IMG/VR virus record: IMGVR_UViG_3300049218_000483 | Location: 1 to 35,595 of that record | Source: a virus | DNA length: 35,595 nucleotides | Strand: one strand, 5' to 3' | In this document: one piece after another, positions 1 through 7,993 of the stretch | Position numbering within the stretch: the stretch's first letter is position 1 | How the letters are laid out: the number at the start of each line of letters is the position of its first letter | The notes under the pieces: generated by a model | Database searches by the model: none | What the model saw: the letters and a program-made list of their open reading frames with translations, nothing else | Told to the model about the DNA's origin: nothing | Made by a program: the position numbers and the translations under genes

Positions 1-522
1 TCAGGGCCGGGCGTGCTCGAACCGGCTGAGGCTGGCGCGCTCAGCCGTGATCCAGCCCTGAAGGTCGATCAATTGCTGCCGGATGGCCCGGCAGGCGCCG
101 TAATTGCCGGTGACGGTGCGGCCGACGGCAGAGAGTTCAATGCCGGCGGGATCGTCATCAGATTGGCCGGGGGCGAGGGGAATGGCGGGCAGACCGGCGG
201 CGGCGCTGTCGTGCAGGCGGACAAAGCCGCGAGGCACAACACAGCGAGCATCGGATTTGGGCGTGACATAGCGGGGCACCTCGATGATTTGGGTTTGGGT
301 GAAGGTCTGGATGGCCTGTTCGGCGATTTCGGCTTTCGCGACGAAACCATCGGTGATGGCGCCGGCCGCCCGGGTCTGGGCGATGACCGCCGTCTCGGCG
401 CCGGCCAGGGCGGCCCGATCCTGAAGGTCCTTGTAGTGGTAGCCGCCGAACAGGCAGCCGGCGCACAGAGCGAGCACGACGACGAGCGCGCCGAGGATCA
501 GCGTTGGGTTGAAGCCGAACAT
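1..522 (-). CDS. Inner-membrane spanin (Rz-like), 173 aa
   Basis: The protein begins with a hydrophobic helix at about residues 7-28 and continues as a soluble, presumably periplasmic domain rich in Ala, Gln and Glu. This is the architecture of i-spanins, which join an outer-membrane lipoprotein to fuse the envelope at the last step of phage lysis. The start chosen is the ATG just before the membrane helix, with AAGGA about 9 bases upstream; a longer reading up to 594 runs into repeat DNA. The best support is the embedded proline-rich lipoprotein in another frame, the classic Rz/Rz1 arrangement. The C-terminal half has Cys residues and no strong coiled coil, so i-spanin function is inferred from topology and context rather than sequence identity. 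The stop codon is the first three bases of the window. Confidence 0.75.
   Translation of the reverse strand: MFGFNPTLILGALVVVLALCAGCLFGGYHYKDLQDRAALAGAETAVIAQTRAAGAITDGFVAKAEIAEQAIQTFTQTQIIEVPRYVTPKSDARCVVPRGFVRLHDSAAAGLPAIPLAPGQSDDDPAGIELSAVGRTVTGNYGACRAIRQQLIDLQGWITAERASLSRFEHARP
69..269 (-). CDS. Outer-membrane spanin lipoprotein (Rz1-like), fully embedded in the i-spanin gene
   Basis: This 66-residue reading frame lies wholly inside the i-spanin gene on the same strand in another frame. It starts with a short signal sequence ending in the lipobox LAALSAC, so the mature lipoprotein would begin at Cys19. It continues with a strongly proline-rich stretch (TTAPPPVCPPFPSPP), as expected of an Rz1-type o-spanin. 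An alternative start at 251 would put the lipid-modified Cys at residue 13. Lipobox, proline-rich body, small size and nesting in an Rz-like gene are together diagnostic of a two-component spanin pair. The protein would sit in the outer membrane and contact the i-spanin across the periplasm. Confidence 0.8.
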   Translation of the reverse strand: MSRPNPMLAVLCLAALSACTTAPPPVCPPFPSPPANLMTIPPALNSLPSAAPSPAITAPAGPSGSN

Positions 523-544
523 TTGGGGGAATCCTTGTGAAGGG

Positions 545-756
545 TATCCGCGGATTTCGCAGATTAACGCAGATAAAAGTCTTTGAATCACCACAGAGAC
601 ACGGAGGCGCGGAGGAACAGCCGAAAGAAAATGCCCGCGGCGCTTCTGAATTCATGGCCGCCGGAGGCAATAGGATTTCGGTTTTCCTCCGTGCCTCTGT
701 GCCTCCGTGGTGAATTCAAAGGCTTTCATTTACGAAATCTGCGAAATCCGCGGATA
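545..756. repeat. Nested palindrome, copy 1
   Basis: An outer pair of arms (545-574 and 729-756), built from repeats of CGCAGATT/AATCTGCG and ending in ATCCGCGGAT, encloses an inner pair (585-616 and 684-719). The inner arms are built from CCACAGAGACACGGAGG-type repeats and their complement. The loop carries GCCCGCGGCGCTTC, also found in other copies. It fills the gap between the spanin gene and the small gene at 763-942 and contains no credible gene. Confidence 0.9.
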
Positions 757-762
757 GGGCTG

Positions 763-942
763 TTATTTCGCGTCGGGCGAGCCGGGGTCGCGGAGGAGGA
801 CGGCGAGACCGGCGCAGATCGCGCAGGCGGTGAACGCCCAGACATTGGCCGGCGGCGGCAGGCGTTCGCCCAGCCCCGCCAGCGCCGCCGCGAAACCGCC
901 CCAGGTGGACGCCTCACGCAGGCGGCAGCGGACGAAGTTCAT
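763..942 (-). CDS. Small phage membrane-associated protein, 59 aa (lysis region)
   Basis: The ATG at 942 is four bases downstream of the stop of the holin-like gene, so the two are probably cotranslated. The sequence has an N-terminal segment with STWGGFAAALAGLG and a hydrophobic C-terminal half (WAFTACAICAGLAVLL), consistent with one or two membrane passes. Proteins of this size and composition are common beside holins and endolysins in alphaproteobacterial prophages, but I cannot assign a precise function. It may be a second holin or antiholin. Confidence 0.6.
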   Translation of the reverse strand: MNFVRCRLREASTWGGFAAALAGLGERLPPPANVWAFTACAICAGLAVLLRDPGSPDAK

Positions 943-946
943 CGGC

Positions 947-1111
947 CTAAAGGATGATGGTGAGGCCGATGACAACCGCGAGCAGGCCGCCGATCGCGAT
1001 CGACAGCGTGGTCCTGGGATGGGCGTCGATCCAGGCGGCGAGGCCCTTGCTGGCGATCATAGCGCCGGCTTCGGCGTCTTTGGTCACTCCGGTGATGATG
1101 GGGTCGGTCAT
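947..1111 (-). CDS. Holin-like small membrane protein, 54 aa
   Basis: The reading frame has an acidic N-terminus (MTDPIITGVTKDAEAG), a short amphipathic stretch ending near Pro32, and one strong C-terminal membrane helix at about residues 35-54. A purine-rich AAAGGA lies about 6 bases before the ATG. It sits between a peptidoglycan-hydrolase-like gene and the spanin genes, where a holin is expected. Size and topology fit a one-helix pinholin or holin, but there is no recognisable signature, so the role is inferred from position. Confidence 0.6.
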   Translation of the reverse strand: MTDPIITGVTKDAEAGAMIASKGLAAWIDAHPRTTLSIAIGGLLAVVIGLTIIL

Positions 1112-1159
1112 GATGATGTCCTTTCAGGGTTGGGGATTTTGAAAAAAGTTGATGAAGAA

Positions 1160-1344
1160 GAATTCACCACAGAGGCACGGAGGCGCGGAGGAAAGCCTAT
1201 GAATATTGCCCGCGGTGCTTCATGAACTCACAAGCGCCCCCCGCTTTCGTGAGGGCAAACTCCGCGATAGGGTTTCGGATTTACTCCGCGCCTCCGTGCC
1301 TCCGTGGTGAGTTCAAGGGATTTCATCTGCGAAATCCGCGGATA
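1160..1344. repeat. Nested palindrome, copy 2 (left outer arm missing)
   Basis: Inner arms at 1160-1192 and 1283-1316 carry the CACCACAGAGGCACGG-type microrepeat and its complement. Only the right outer arm (1326-1344, TCTGCGAAATCCGCGG) remains; the left one is absent. The loop again carries ATTGCCCGCGGTGCTTC. It lies between the holin-like gene and the endolysin-like gene. Confidence 0.9.
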
Positions 1345-1348
1345 GACT

Positions 1349-1816
1349 TCAGAGAGCGGATGAAACGGCGGCGGACAACATTTCGCTATCGTACAGGCAG
1401 CGGCCATTTTCCTCGGTGATGAAGCCGGGGAGGACGGCCAGCAGGGTGGCGAGGTCGGTCAGGTCGATGCGGGCCGAGGGATCGATGCCGGAATGGGCGG
1501 AGACGGTCCGGGCATAGGAATCGGGGTCGTTACGGTCGGCGGCGGGGGCCCAGCCCCAGACCGGATCGCCGATGATGTCGGCGATGGTGTGGAGGCCATG
1601 GCGCGTGTTATCGATCACCAGCTGTTTCGCCATAGCGCGAATGCCGCTGGCCGGGGTGTCGTAGCGGCCGAAACGGGGCGTGTAGGCCTCATTTTCGGGA
1701 ACCTGCTCGATGCCGATCTGGCCGCGCCAGGATCGGGCCGGATCGGCGACATAGTCGATATTGCCGGGATTGTTGTTGCGCTCGCCCCGCGTGGGCGTCA
1801 AGCGGGGATCGGTCAT
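1349..1816 (-). CDS. Phage peptidoglycan hydrolase / endolysin-like protein, 155 aa
   Basis: The N-terminus contains RGERNNNPGNI (residues 10-20), a signature of a small phage family often labelled structural protein P5 or virion lytic transglycosylase. In that family the motif is followed, as here, by conserved FGRYDTPASGIRAMAKQL and a later segment with GWAPAADRNDPDSYARTVS. Such proteins cleave or bind the glycan strands of the cell wall. Here the gene lies upstream of holin-like and spanin genes, so I take it as the lysis muramidase. There is no signal peptide, so export would need the holin. A GAGG precedes the ATG. A virion-associated role remains possible. Confidence 0.75.
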   Translation of the reverse strand: MTDPRLTPTRGERNNNPGNIDYVADPARSWRGQIGIEQVPENEAYTPRFGRYDTPASGIRAMAKQLVIDNTRHGLHTIADIIGDPVWGWAPAADRNDPDSYARTVSAHSGIDPSARIDLTDLATLLAVLPGFITEENGRCLYDSEMLSAAVSSAL

Positions 1817-1840
1817 AGGCGCCTCGCGGATGAACGGGGA

Positions 1841-2287
1841 TCAGGTTCCGGCGGGATAGGCCGGCTTTGTGGGGAGCGTTCCGGGCGTGCCGCTGGACGC
1901 GGACACGATGGCGCGGAGCGACCTGCGGTAATCGACCCAGGCCACCACGTCGGTTCCGGTCCATGAATTGAGGCCCAGAGAGACGGCTTCGGCGATGCGG
2001 TGCATGGTAGTGTCGGAATCGTCCAGCGCCGCCTGGGCCGTTTCCTGATAGGCCCGCCAAAGCGGGCCCGCGGGAACCGGCTGGCTTGCCGGCCGGGCGA
2101 TCAGCGCGGGCGCGGCGGGATCGGCGAGATCGAGGACATACAATGTGGGGTCGGTCGAGGCGGGGGCTTGGACGGCGTAGACGCCCAAGGACGGCTGGTT
2201 CTGGCTGGCCATGTCCGCCGCCGGGCAGCTGCCCCAGCCGGTGATTTCGCCGGCGGAATCGGCGACGACGAAGGTGACGTTCGCCAT
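1841..2287 (-). CDS. Unrecognised phage tail-region protein, 148 aa
   Basis: The start codon follows a clear TAGGAG ribosome-binding site that overlaps the stop codon of the hub/fibre gene, suggesting coupled expression. The N-terminal half is beta-rich (MANVTFVVADSAGEITGWG, later TLYVLDLADPAAPALI). The C-terminal half is helical with YQETAQAALDDSDTTMHRIAEA and a Trp-containing SWTGTDVVAWVDYRRSLRAI. The helical part resembles segments of tail-fibre assembly or small tail proteins that follow fibre genes and end in a WVAYRQALRD-like motif. I infer an accessory tail or fibre-assembly role, without certainty. Confidence 0.6.
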   Translation of the reverse strand: MANVTFVVADSAGEITGWGSCPAADMASQNQPSLGVYAVQAPASTDPTLYVLDLADPAAPALIARPASQPVPAGPLWRAYQETAQAALDDSDTTMHRIAEAVSLGLNSWTGTDVVAWVDYRRSLRAIVSASSGTPGTLPTKPAYPAGT

Positions 2288-2295
2288 GATCGCTC

Positions 2296-5200
2296 CTACC
2301 GCTTGAACTGGATGATTTGCAGGGTGTTGGAGCCGGCCGAAGCGTCGGCGAAGTGCGTCGGTCCGATTTCCTGCGTGTACGCTGCGACGGCGGTGTACAA
2401 GACGATCGTATAGGTATGGCTGCCCGCCGCCGGCGTATCCTGCACGAAGGTTGCGATGTTGCCGTAGTCCGACACCGGAATCGTCAACAACCCGGAATTG
2501 GAGCCGTCCCGATAAAGGTATACGCCGATCGTGTACTGGTAGTTTCCAGCCTGCTCCAGGTCATTGATCGAGACGTTGATATTGAGCGTGGCGGCTCCGT
2601 CCGCCGTCACTGTGACCGATGCGAGATTGAGTGCGTTCGTCTGCGCGCCCGGAGCGGATTGCGTGTTGCTGGAGCTGACCGAACCGCCGCTGTTGGTGGC
2701 GCTCGCCTGGGCCGTGACCGCCCCGGTCGCGATGTCGCCGGTCTGGACGTAGTTGGTCGTGACGCTGACCGGGCCGTCCTGGGTGGCGGAGGCGTTGCCG
2801 GACGTGTCGACCGAGCCGGCCCAGAAATAATAGGTCGTGTTATTGGCCAGCGTCGCAGCGGTGAAATTGGTGGTCTGCGATTGCCCGATCAGCGTCGCGG
2901 CGGCGAAGGTCGAGGATGTTCCCTGCCAGATGCGATAGCCGGCGATGTCGGTGTCGCTGGGCGCCGTCCAGGTCAGCTTCGCGACGGCGATTCCCGCCAC
3001 GGCGGAGAGGCCTGTGGGTGGATTGGGGGTCGCGGTCTTGCCGATCGTCGTCACGTTCGAGAGCGAGGCCCAGGGCGAATAGAACGGGCCGCTGCTCCTG
3101 ACCGCGCGCACCTGGACGTCATAGGCCGTCGCCGCCGGCAGCGGGCTGATCGTGTAATTGACCGCGCCGGCGCCGCAGCGATAGCTGGCGCTCCACGGTC
3201 CGGGGCCGGCGTGCAGGCGATATTGCAGCTCGTACTGATCGAACAGAGGATCGGGCGAGGCGGTCCAGGTCGCGACGCCATAGGAAATCCAGGCGCCGTC
3301 CTTCTGCTGCTGGACGCCGACGGTGAAGCCGACGCCGGAGGGCGGCGCCACGATCGTCCCGGCGCCGCCCGGCGTATAGGAATAGGCCGAGACCGAGGCC
3401 AGGGTTTCCTGCGCGCCGCCGTACACGTTGAAGGACAGGAATTTGAGATAGAGCGTCTGCCCGACATAGGAGACGGGCGTCACCGGCAGATCGACCCACA
3501 GGATGTTGTCGTCGAGCCGGCAGAATTCGCTGCCCACCGCGTGCGCGCCGATCGCCGTGCCGTACACGCCGCGGCGAAGCGTGGTGAGGGCATACTGGCT
3601 GGCCCCGGTCAGCGTCGCGGTCTCATAAGCGATCAACTCGCCATCGACATAGCAGAGGGTGCGGAAGGCGTTGGCGTCGGCCAGTGCGCCCGACAGCAGG
3701 ACGCCGCCGGATTCGGTCAGGTCGACCGCGAGGGTATCGGTCGTGTCGGGATCGGAGGCGCTGGGCAGGACCGCTTGCAGGACGCCCTGCCGGGCCGGGC
3801 TGTCGATGCGGCCCATCCGCTGATAGGTCGCGCCGTCGAGCGATAGCCACACGTCGCAGCCGCCCCAATTCGCCCCGCCCGACGCGCCGATCAGGATTTG
3901 CGGCGCGGTGATCGAACTGGCCGCCAGCATCGCCGGCGGCGGTTCGAAGATGAGCGGCGCGTTCACCGAGCCGGGCCCGGTGTTGTAATTGGCGATGAAC
4001 GGCGCGCCGCTCTGATAGGCATAGAGCGGCGCCGAGCCCGCGCCTGGCAGGTAATCCTCCGCCACCACTTTCAGATTGCCGGTGTCGTCCTCCTCGATCG
4101 AGACGATGCGGCACCATTGCTGCGAGAGGCCCAGAGCGGCGTCGGTGATCTCGATGATGTCCATCGGGTCCAGCAGGCAATAGCGCCAGCCGAGGGTGAA
4201 GCTGTATTGGTTGCGGACCGCCTGGCGCTGCAGCTGGAGCGTCGCCGACATGGTGGCGGCGGCGAGGTTACAGAACCAATGGGATTGCGACGGCTGAGCG
4301 GTGCGCAAACCGTAGGTCTCGATCGCGGCTTGGTCGGCCGCCTCGACGATCTCGATGTTGTACTGGTTCGCCCGGTTGAGCCATTCGAGCTTGACCGAGT
4401 TCATCCGGTCGCTCGGGCGGGCGCGGCCGCACTGGACCGGGTCGCTGGTCCCGCCATCGAGAAAATCGTCGTCGGTCAGGCTGTAGAGCGCGACCGCGGG
4501 CGCGGTATAGGTCGCGCCGTTGGCCGAGAGATTCGCATCCCCATAGGGGACGATGGTGAGGCTGGCGCCGGACCACACGAACTCGGCATTGCAATCCTGG
4601 ACGATCTGGTTGACCTGAGTCGCCGCGTCCTGCTGGGTGTCGAACAGCGGCGACACCAGCAGTCCGGCGGCGCGGCAGTAATTCGAGAATGTCGAGAGAT
4701 CGCCCAGCCGGGCGGACGGGAAGCCGATGCCGTAGCGGCCGTTGGTGAGAACGTCGACGACGATGTCCTTCGGGTCGGCGTCGGGCAGGCCCGCGATCGC
4801 GTTTGGGAACAGGCCGGTGACCTCATAGGACAGGTTCGGCAGCTCGGCCGAGGCCCCCAGATCATAGGCCGCGGCGCAGACATAGCCGGTTCCGGCATAG
4901 GCCAGGTTTTTGCCGGGGAAGTTGGTGGTGAGATAGCCCCAGGGGGATTGCGCGAGATCACCGTTTGCGAAGGACAGGTTGGACGCGCCGAACGCCGTTT
5001 CGGATTTGGACGACCAGACATTCGAGACGCCGCCCAGCGTTCCCTCCGCCAGCGCGAAGGCGAACGACGCCTTGTAATCGGTGCCGGTGGAGCCGGAGCC
5101 GCCCTTGCCGCCCGACCCGCCGCCACCGCCCTTGCCGCCGCCGGAGCCGCCGGAGTTGGGCGCGATCGCCTGAAAGCCGCCATACCAGATGAGGTTGCCG

Positions 5201-5319
5201 GTCATCCGCGTCCGCCCATAGACCACGGGCACGACCGAGCCGTAGATCGACGTCTGGATGGTGACGCCGGATGCGATGGTCTGGGTCGACGCCTGGGTCT
5301 TGTTGCCGAAGAGGGACAT
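2296..5319 (-). CDS. Tail hub/central fibre protein (GTA gp15 'megatron'/gpJ-like), 1007 aa
   Basis: This is the largest gene of the window and the last of the GTA-type tail set. The N-terminus has VVPVVYGRTRMTGNLIWYGG (residues 29-48), typical of this phage tail family, followed by a Gly/Ser/Lys linker at about 56-79. The middle (about 85-470) corresponds to the baseplate-hub region with conserved VDVLTNGRYGIG and DPMDIIEITD segments. Two fibronectin type III-like domains follow at roughly 640-850 (for example TGLSAVAGIAVAKLTWTAPS), and the last 140 residues form a beta-rich tip ending LQIIQFKR. The protein would form the tail tip and contact the host envelope. A nested palindrome separates it from the NlpC/P60 3' remnant upstream. 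Confidence 0.88.
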   Translation of the reverse strand: MSLFGNKTQASTQTIASGVTIQTSIYGSVVPVVYGRTRMTGNLIWYGGFQAIAPNSGGSGGGKGGGGGSGGKGGSGSTGTDYKASFAFALAEGTLGGVSNVWSSKSETAFGASNLSFANGDLAQSPWGYLTTNFPGKNLAYAGTGYVCAAAYDLGASAELPNLSYEVTGLFPNAIAGLPDADPKDIVVDVLTNGRYGIGFPSARLGDLSTFSNYCRAAGLLVSPLFDTQQDAATQVNQIVQDCNAEFVWSGASLTIVPYGDANLSANGATYTAPAVALYSLTDDDFLDGGTSDPVQCGRARPSDRMNSVKLEWLNRANQYNIEIVEAADQAAIETYGLRTAQPSQSHWFCNLAAATMSATLQLQRQAVRNQYSFTLGWRYCLLDPMDIIEITDAALGLSQQWCRIVSIEEDDTGNLKVVAEDYLPGAGSAPLYAYQSGAPFIANYNTGPGSVNAPLIFEPPPAMLAASSITAPQILIGASGGANWGGCDVWLSLDGATYQRMGRIDSPARQGVLQAVLPSASDPDTTDTLAVDLTESGGVLLSGALADANAFRTLCYVDGELIAYETATLTGASQYALTTLRRGVYGTAIGAHAVGSEFCRLDDNILWVDLPVTPVSYVGQTLYLKFLSFNVYGGAQETLASVSAYSYTPGGAGTIVAPPSGVGFTVGVQQQKDGAWISYGVATWTASPDPLFDQYELQYRLHAGPGPWSASYRCGAGAVNYTISPLPAATAYDVQVRAVRSSGPFYSPWASLSNVTTIGKTATPNPPTGLSAVAGIAVAKLTWTAPSDTDIAGYRIWQGTSSTFAAATLIGQSQTTNFTAATLANNTTYYFWAGSVDTSGNASATQDGPVSVTTNYVQTGDIATGAVTAQASATNSGGSVSSSNTQSAPGAQTNALNLASVTVTADGAATLNINVSINDLEQAGNYQYTIGVYLYRDGSNSGLLTIPVSDYGNIATFVQDTPAAGSHTYTIVLYTAVAAYTQEIGPTHFADASAGSNTLQIIQFKR

Positions 5320-5331
5320 GGGACGACACCT

Positions 5332-5621
5332 GAATTCAAAAATTTCACCACAGAGGCGCGGAGGCGCGGAGGAAAGCCCTTGAATTATTGCCCGCGGCGC
5401 TCATGACTTCACGGTCGGCCCCCGCTTTCGCACCAGGGCGCTCACGCATCTGTCATTTCGCTCATATATCGTCATGCGCGGGCTTGACCCGCGTACCCAC
5501 GCGTTGCCGCGAGGTGCGAAACTCAGGCCTTTGCACTGGCGGATAGGCGTGGGTACGCGGGTCAAGCCCGCGCATGACGGGCGATTAAATTGAAGGGATT
5601 TTCATCTGCGAAATCCGCGGA
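5332..5621. repeat. Nested palindrome, copy 3, disrupted by another palindrome
   Basis: The left inner arm (5332-5373, CACCACAGAGGCGCGG type) and the loop motif TTATTGCCCGCGGCGCTC are present. The right inner arm is missing; an unrelated perfect palindrome (5470-5579) lies where it should be. The right outer arm (5605-5621, TCTGCGAAATCCGCGGA) is retained. It looks like one repeat family inserted into another. Confidence 0.85.
5470..5579. repeat. Perfect 33-bp inverted repeat (CGTCATGCGCGGGCTTGACC type)
   Basis: Arms at 5470-5502 and 5547-5579 are perfectly complementary and separated by 44 bases. Each arm also contains a shorter internal hairpin (GCGGGCTTGACCCGC). Intergenic repeats of this type (CGTCATGCCCGGGCTTGACCCGGG and variants) are common in alphaproteobacterial chromosomes, which supports a resident prophage. 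Confidence 0.9.
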
Positions 5622-5628
5622 TGAACAT

Positions 5629-5777
5629 TCATGCCGATCGCCACAGGGTGAAGAATTTGCGGGCGCGGCCGGCGAGTTGGCCGGACTCGCCGTCATCCTC
5701 GGTGACGCCGACATGGATGAGGGCGTGGATGATGCGGGGCCAGGCTGTGATGATCGCGCCATGGGCGAAGGCGCGGC
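5629..5777 (-). pseudogene. 3' fragment of NlpC/P60 peptidase gene (duplicated end)
   Basis: In frame this segment encodes the last 47 or so residues of the NlpC/P60 tail peptidase (AFAHGAIITAWPRIIHALIH onward). It ends FFTLWRSA where the intact copy ends FFTLWG. It has no start region. It is 135/137 identical to the end of the intact gene and marks the left flank of the TIGR04255 cassette. The downstream palindrome and hub gene make this the likely original end of the peptidase gene, separated from its body by the inserted cassette. Confidence 0.85.
5641..5777. repeat. Left copy of 137-bp direct repeat flanking the TIGR04255 cassette
   Basis: Identical to 8000-8136 except for two substitutions (CAGGCTGTG versus CAGGCAGTG, and GCGCCATGG versus GCGCCGTGG). 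The sequence comes from the 3' end of the NlpC/P60 gene. Confidence 0.95.
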
Positions 5778-5899
5778 TAGATCATCGCTAAATTAAAGTT
5801 GCCCAGGTGGTTGGTCGGGACATCGGAGCGTTCTCGGATCCTGTCGGGATTCCATGGCCTTCCGACTCCCCACCGCCAGACAATCAGGCACAAAATAAG

Positions 5900-6298
5900 T
5901 TACGTAACGTCCGCAGGTTTTTTTACCCAAATGGCTGCATGGCGGAAGGCGTTCGAAATAGCTCCCGTTTTCTTTCCAGCCACCTCTGCATGCGCCGGAT
6001 TCTCGGCCAAAGGGTTAGCCGGATCAGCCGGCACGGGCTTATGCTCTATGCTCTGGCCATTCTGTCTCATTAATACCGCCGTCAAACGGACCAACCAATG
6101 CTGTGGATGAGCACGAAGAGAAAAATTCCAATCTTTCCCCGACGCTTCCAGCATATTCTCGACGTCAACGGACATATTGGGATCTTTGAAGGCGGCCGAA
6201 GACAACCGACGCGCGCCCGGTTCCCCGATCACATGGTTAGGGTGGATGCGCCGGAGAAGCGAACTGTGATCCGGTATCTTATCGAGGTCGTCCGCCAT
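5900..6298 (-). CDS. Third gene of TIGR04255 cassette, unrecognised 132-aa protein
   Basis: The coherent features are an N-terminal HSSLLRRIHPNHVI, then SSAAFKDPNMSVDVENML, and a C-terminal ENPAHAEVAGKKTGAISNAF. From memory, a family of small proteins of unknown function shares this order (RRI-P-H, SSAAF-D---SVD, NPAH-VVGKK); they often sit in accessory clusters and some act beside toxins or defence genes. It begins 17 bases after the stop of the 169-aa gene and is the last gene of the three-gene unit. Base composition is closer to phage GC than its two upstream partners. Function unknown. Confidence 0.65.
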   Translation of the reverse strand: MADDLDKIPDHSSLLRRIHPNHVIGEPGARRLSSAAFKDPNMSVDVENMLEASGKDWNFSLRAHPQHWLVRLTAVLMRQNGQSIEHKPVPADPANPLAENPAHAEVAGKKTGAISNAFRHAAIWVKKPADVT

Positions 6299-6315
6299 CC
6301 CTTTGACAAGGAAGA

Positions 6316-6825
6316 TTATCTGTCGAGTCGAGAAATTTGGCGAGCGAGTTCAGAAAACTCAGTCGTTATCGACATGCCGCGGCTTTCCCCTGAGACTCGA
6401 TCTTCAAACCAAAGTTCAGACTCATAGGGTGCGGCGATATAAAGTTCCAAATCAAAGTCAGGCTGATGCCATTCGAATTGCACACCACCTGTGCTCACCG
6501 GAACGACAACAGGTTCAGGCGTTCGTGAATTCATTACGGAGTTGAGTATCTGCAAGGCAAACATTCCTGTATCGTGCTTAAGCGGTTTTCCAGTATAGCT
6601 ATCCCATCCGTTAGGCAATTCTAAATACTGGAGAAGCTTAGATAGAATTGGCTTTTGCCAATCGACATTCTGTGAATATCTCCTTTGATAATCACTAAAG
6701 CGAAGATATTGTCTATCCCGCAAATACGAATCTCCACGTTTCGTAGTAGCAGAGAAAAAGTCAAACGTATCGTTTGGCGTGACCTCTGAATCCAGAAGGT
6801 TGCGCGCTGGTACAACGTCAAACAT
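6316..6825 (-). CDS. Second gene of TIGR04255 cassette, unrecognised 169-aa protein
   Basis: The start overlaps the end of the TIGR04255 gene by 8 bases, so translation is probably coupled. The middle holds LPNGWDSYTGKPLKHDTG and STGGVQFEWHQPDFDLELYI. This GWDSY...GGVQ-EWH pattern occurs in a widespread family of small uncharacterised proteins, as I recall, often paired with another small gene. No catalytic motif, membrane helix or signal peptide is visible. The gene is clearly poorer in GC than the tail genes on either side, a sign of separate origin. Its role is probably bound up with the TIGR04255 partner, but no activity can be named. Confidence 0.75.
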   Translation of the reverse strand: MFDVVPARNLLDSEVTPNDTFDFFSATTKRGDSYLRDRQYLRFSDYQRRYSQNVDWQKPILSKLLQYLELPNGWDSYTGKPLKHDTGMFALQILNSVMNSRTPEPVVVPVSTGGVQFEWHQPDFDLELYIAAPYESELWFEDRVSGESRGMSITTEFSELARQISRLDR

Positions 6826-7645
6826 CTTTTCTCCCCCATGTCTTATGCACTTCCGGCCGCGTCAACGATGTAAATCCGCGAACGATCGCATTACGCCCGA
6901 CATCTAGCCACGCAAGCGCTGACTCAATCGTTTGAGCTTCCGGGCGCCCCCTTGCGACCAGCGAAAATTGAATTATCTCCTGTGAGGTGACTTGGTTATA
7001 AGCCATCTGAGCCGAGACATGCAATCTCCCGACGGCGTCGTCACGATCTCCTCGGATAATGAAGCTAATATTAAACTGGCCTTGTTCAGTCATTTGGATG
7101 TACGAATCGCTATAAGATTCTGACCAAACGGTAAATATTCGACCTAATTTACCTTGACCTTCATCTTTTGCAGCCATATGGTTAATGTAAGTTACTTCAC
7201 ATTGATTTGGTGCAATCCTACCCAAATTTTTCTCGCTAAAAAACTTCTCAACATTATAAATTTCTCTCGCAAATTTTTCCTTTATCGGCTCATAATGAGG
7301 ATATATAGTATCTAATGTCTGCCGCCTCCAATTATGGATCAACCGATCTTTTTGAATTTGAATGAGCTCTGTTTCATCATTGCTGATGAACCAGTACCGC
7401 GACATTTCAGGGCCAGTCATGAGCTGAAGATGTGGTGGCGAAGCTTGGATAGGAAGCCCGAAAGTTTCAAAGGCTGGCGGAATTGGTGGAAATTCCATTA
7501 CCCTTGGGTATTCCAGCACAAACCTCTCGCGCAACAATCCGGCGTGAATGTTTTGTAGGTTCTCAATAGATGCGAACTGAATCGATAGAGCCACCTCGGA
7601 TACGGGCGGCCGATCGAAATCTGGGAGATCGGCGGGTCTTGTCAT
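6818..7645 (-). CDS. TIGR04255 family protein, 275 aa
   Basis: The N-terminus (FDRPPVSEVALSIQFASIEN) and C-terminal end (GFTSLTRPEVHKTWGRK) match the hallmarks of TIGR04255, a sporadically distributed family of unknown function. Between them lie FETFGLPIQ, FISNDETELIQIQKDRLIHNW and CEVTYINHM, also typical of the family. Length is normal for the family. The start chosen is the ATG of MTRPADLPDF; no good ribosome-binding site precedes it, and an upstream in-frame start at 7696 is possible. It heads a tightly packed three-gene unit with lower GC than the phage background. Members are found on mobile elements next to one or two small genes, so a defence or toxin-linked role is plausible but unproven. 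Confidence 0.82.
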   Translation of the reverse strand: MTRPADLPDFDRPPVSEVALSIQFASIENLQNIHAGLLRERFVLEYPRVMEFPPIPPAFETFGLPIQASPPHLQLMTGPEMSRYWFISNDETELIQIQKDRLIHNWRRQTLDTIYPHYEPIKEKFAREIYNVEKFFSEKNLGRIAPNQCEVTYINHMAAKDEGQGKLGRIFTVWSESYSDSYIQMTEQGQFNISFIIRGDRDDAVGRLHVSAQMAYNQVTSQEIIQFSLVARGRPEAQTIESALAWLDVGRNAIVRGFTSLTRPEVHKTWGRKDV

Positions 7646-7993
7646 TTCAACAAACGTTCTAAGGTCATTCCATACTGATTCGAAGCGCCATCGCAACGGT
7701 TATCTAACATAGGTGCTAAATGGTGTCGCGGTTAGAAATGTCATTCCGTTCGAAGCCCTGACGATACCTTTCCGTCGTTTTCACTGCGAGACCCGACGTT
7801 GAGAAGGACGCGAGGAGTGGCGGAGTCGTTTTATCTCGAAATGCTCTGGCATGATTCGCAGTCGCGAACGGGCGATCCAGTCTGTCGACATCGCTATAGC
7901 CGCGGCAACCGTCGCGGAGGCGGCTAAAGTCGCGATCTCGGCGCCCACTACGATCAACCGCCAACAGCCCCGTGAAGCGATTCATTTTGGCCC
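7646..7993. other. Intergenic region upstream of the TIGR04255 cassette
   Basis: No convincing gene is visible in this 350-base stretch. It must hold the promoter of the cassette, and the AT-rich segment near 7696-7745 is the best place for it. Short open frames on both strands lack ribosome-binding sites and recognisable content. A weak plus-strand frame at about 7850-7990 (IAIAAATVAEAAKVAISAP) could be a gene remnant. Confidence 0.4.

Noticed and set aside
2317-5406. Long plus-strand frames opposite the hub/fibre gene
   Set aside because: Composition is typical of antisense frames in GC-rich genes and no ribosome-binding site or domain is visible.
5799-6110. Plus-strand frame opposite the 132-residue cassette gene
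   Set aside because: The minus strand has a coherent protein with family-like motifs; the plus frame does not.
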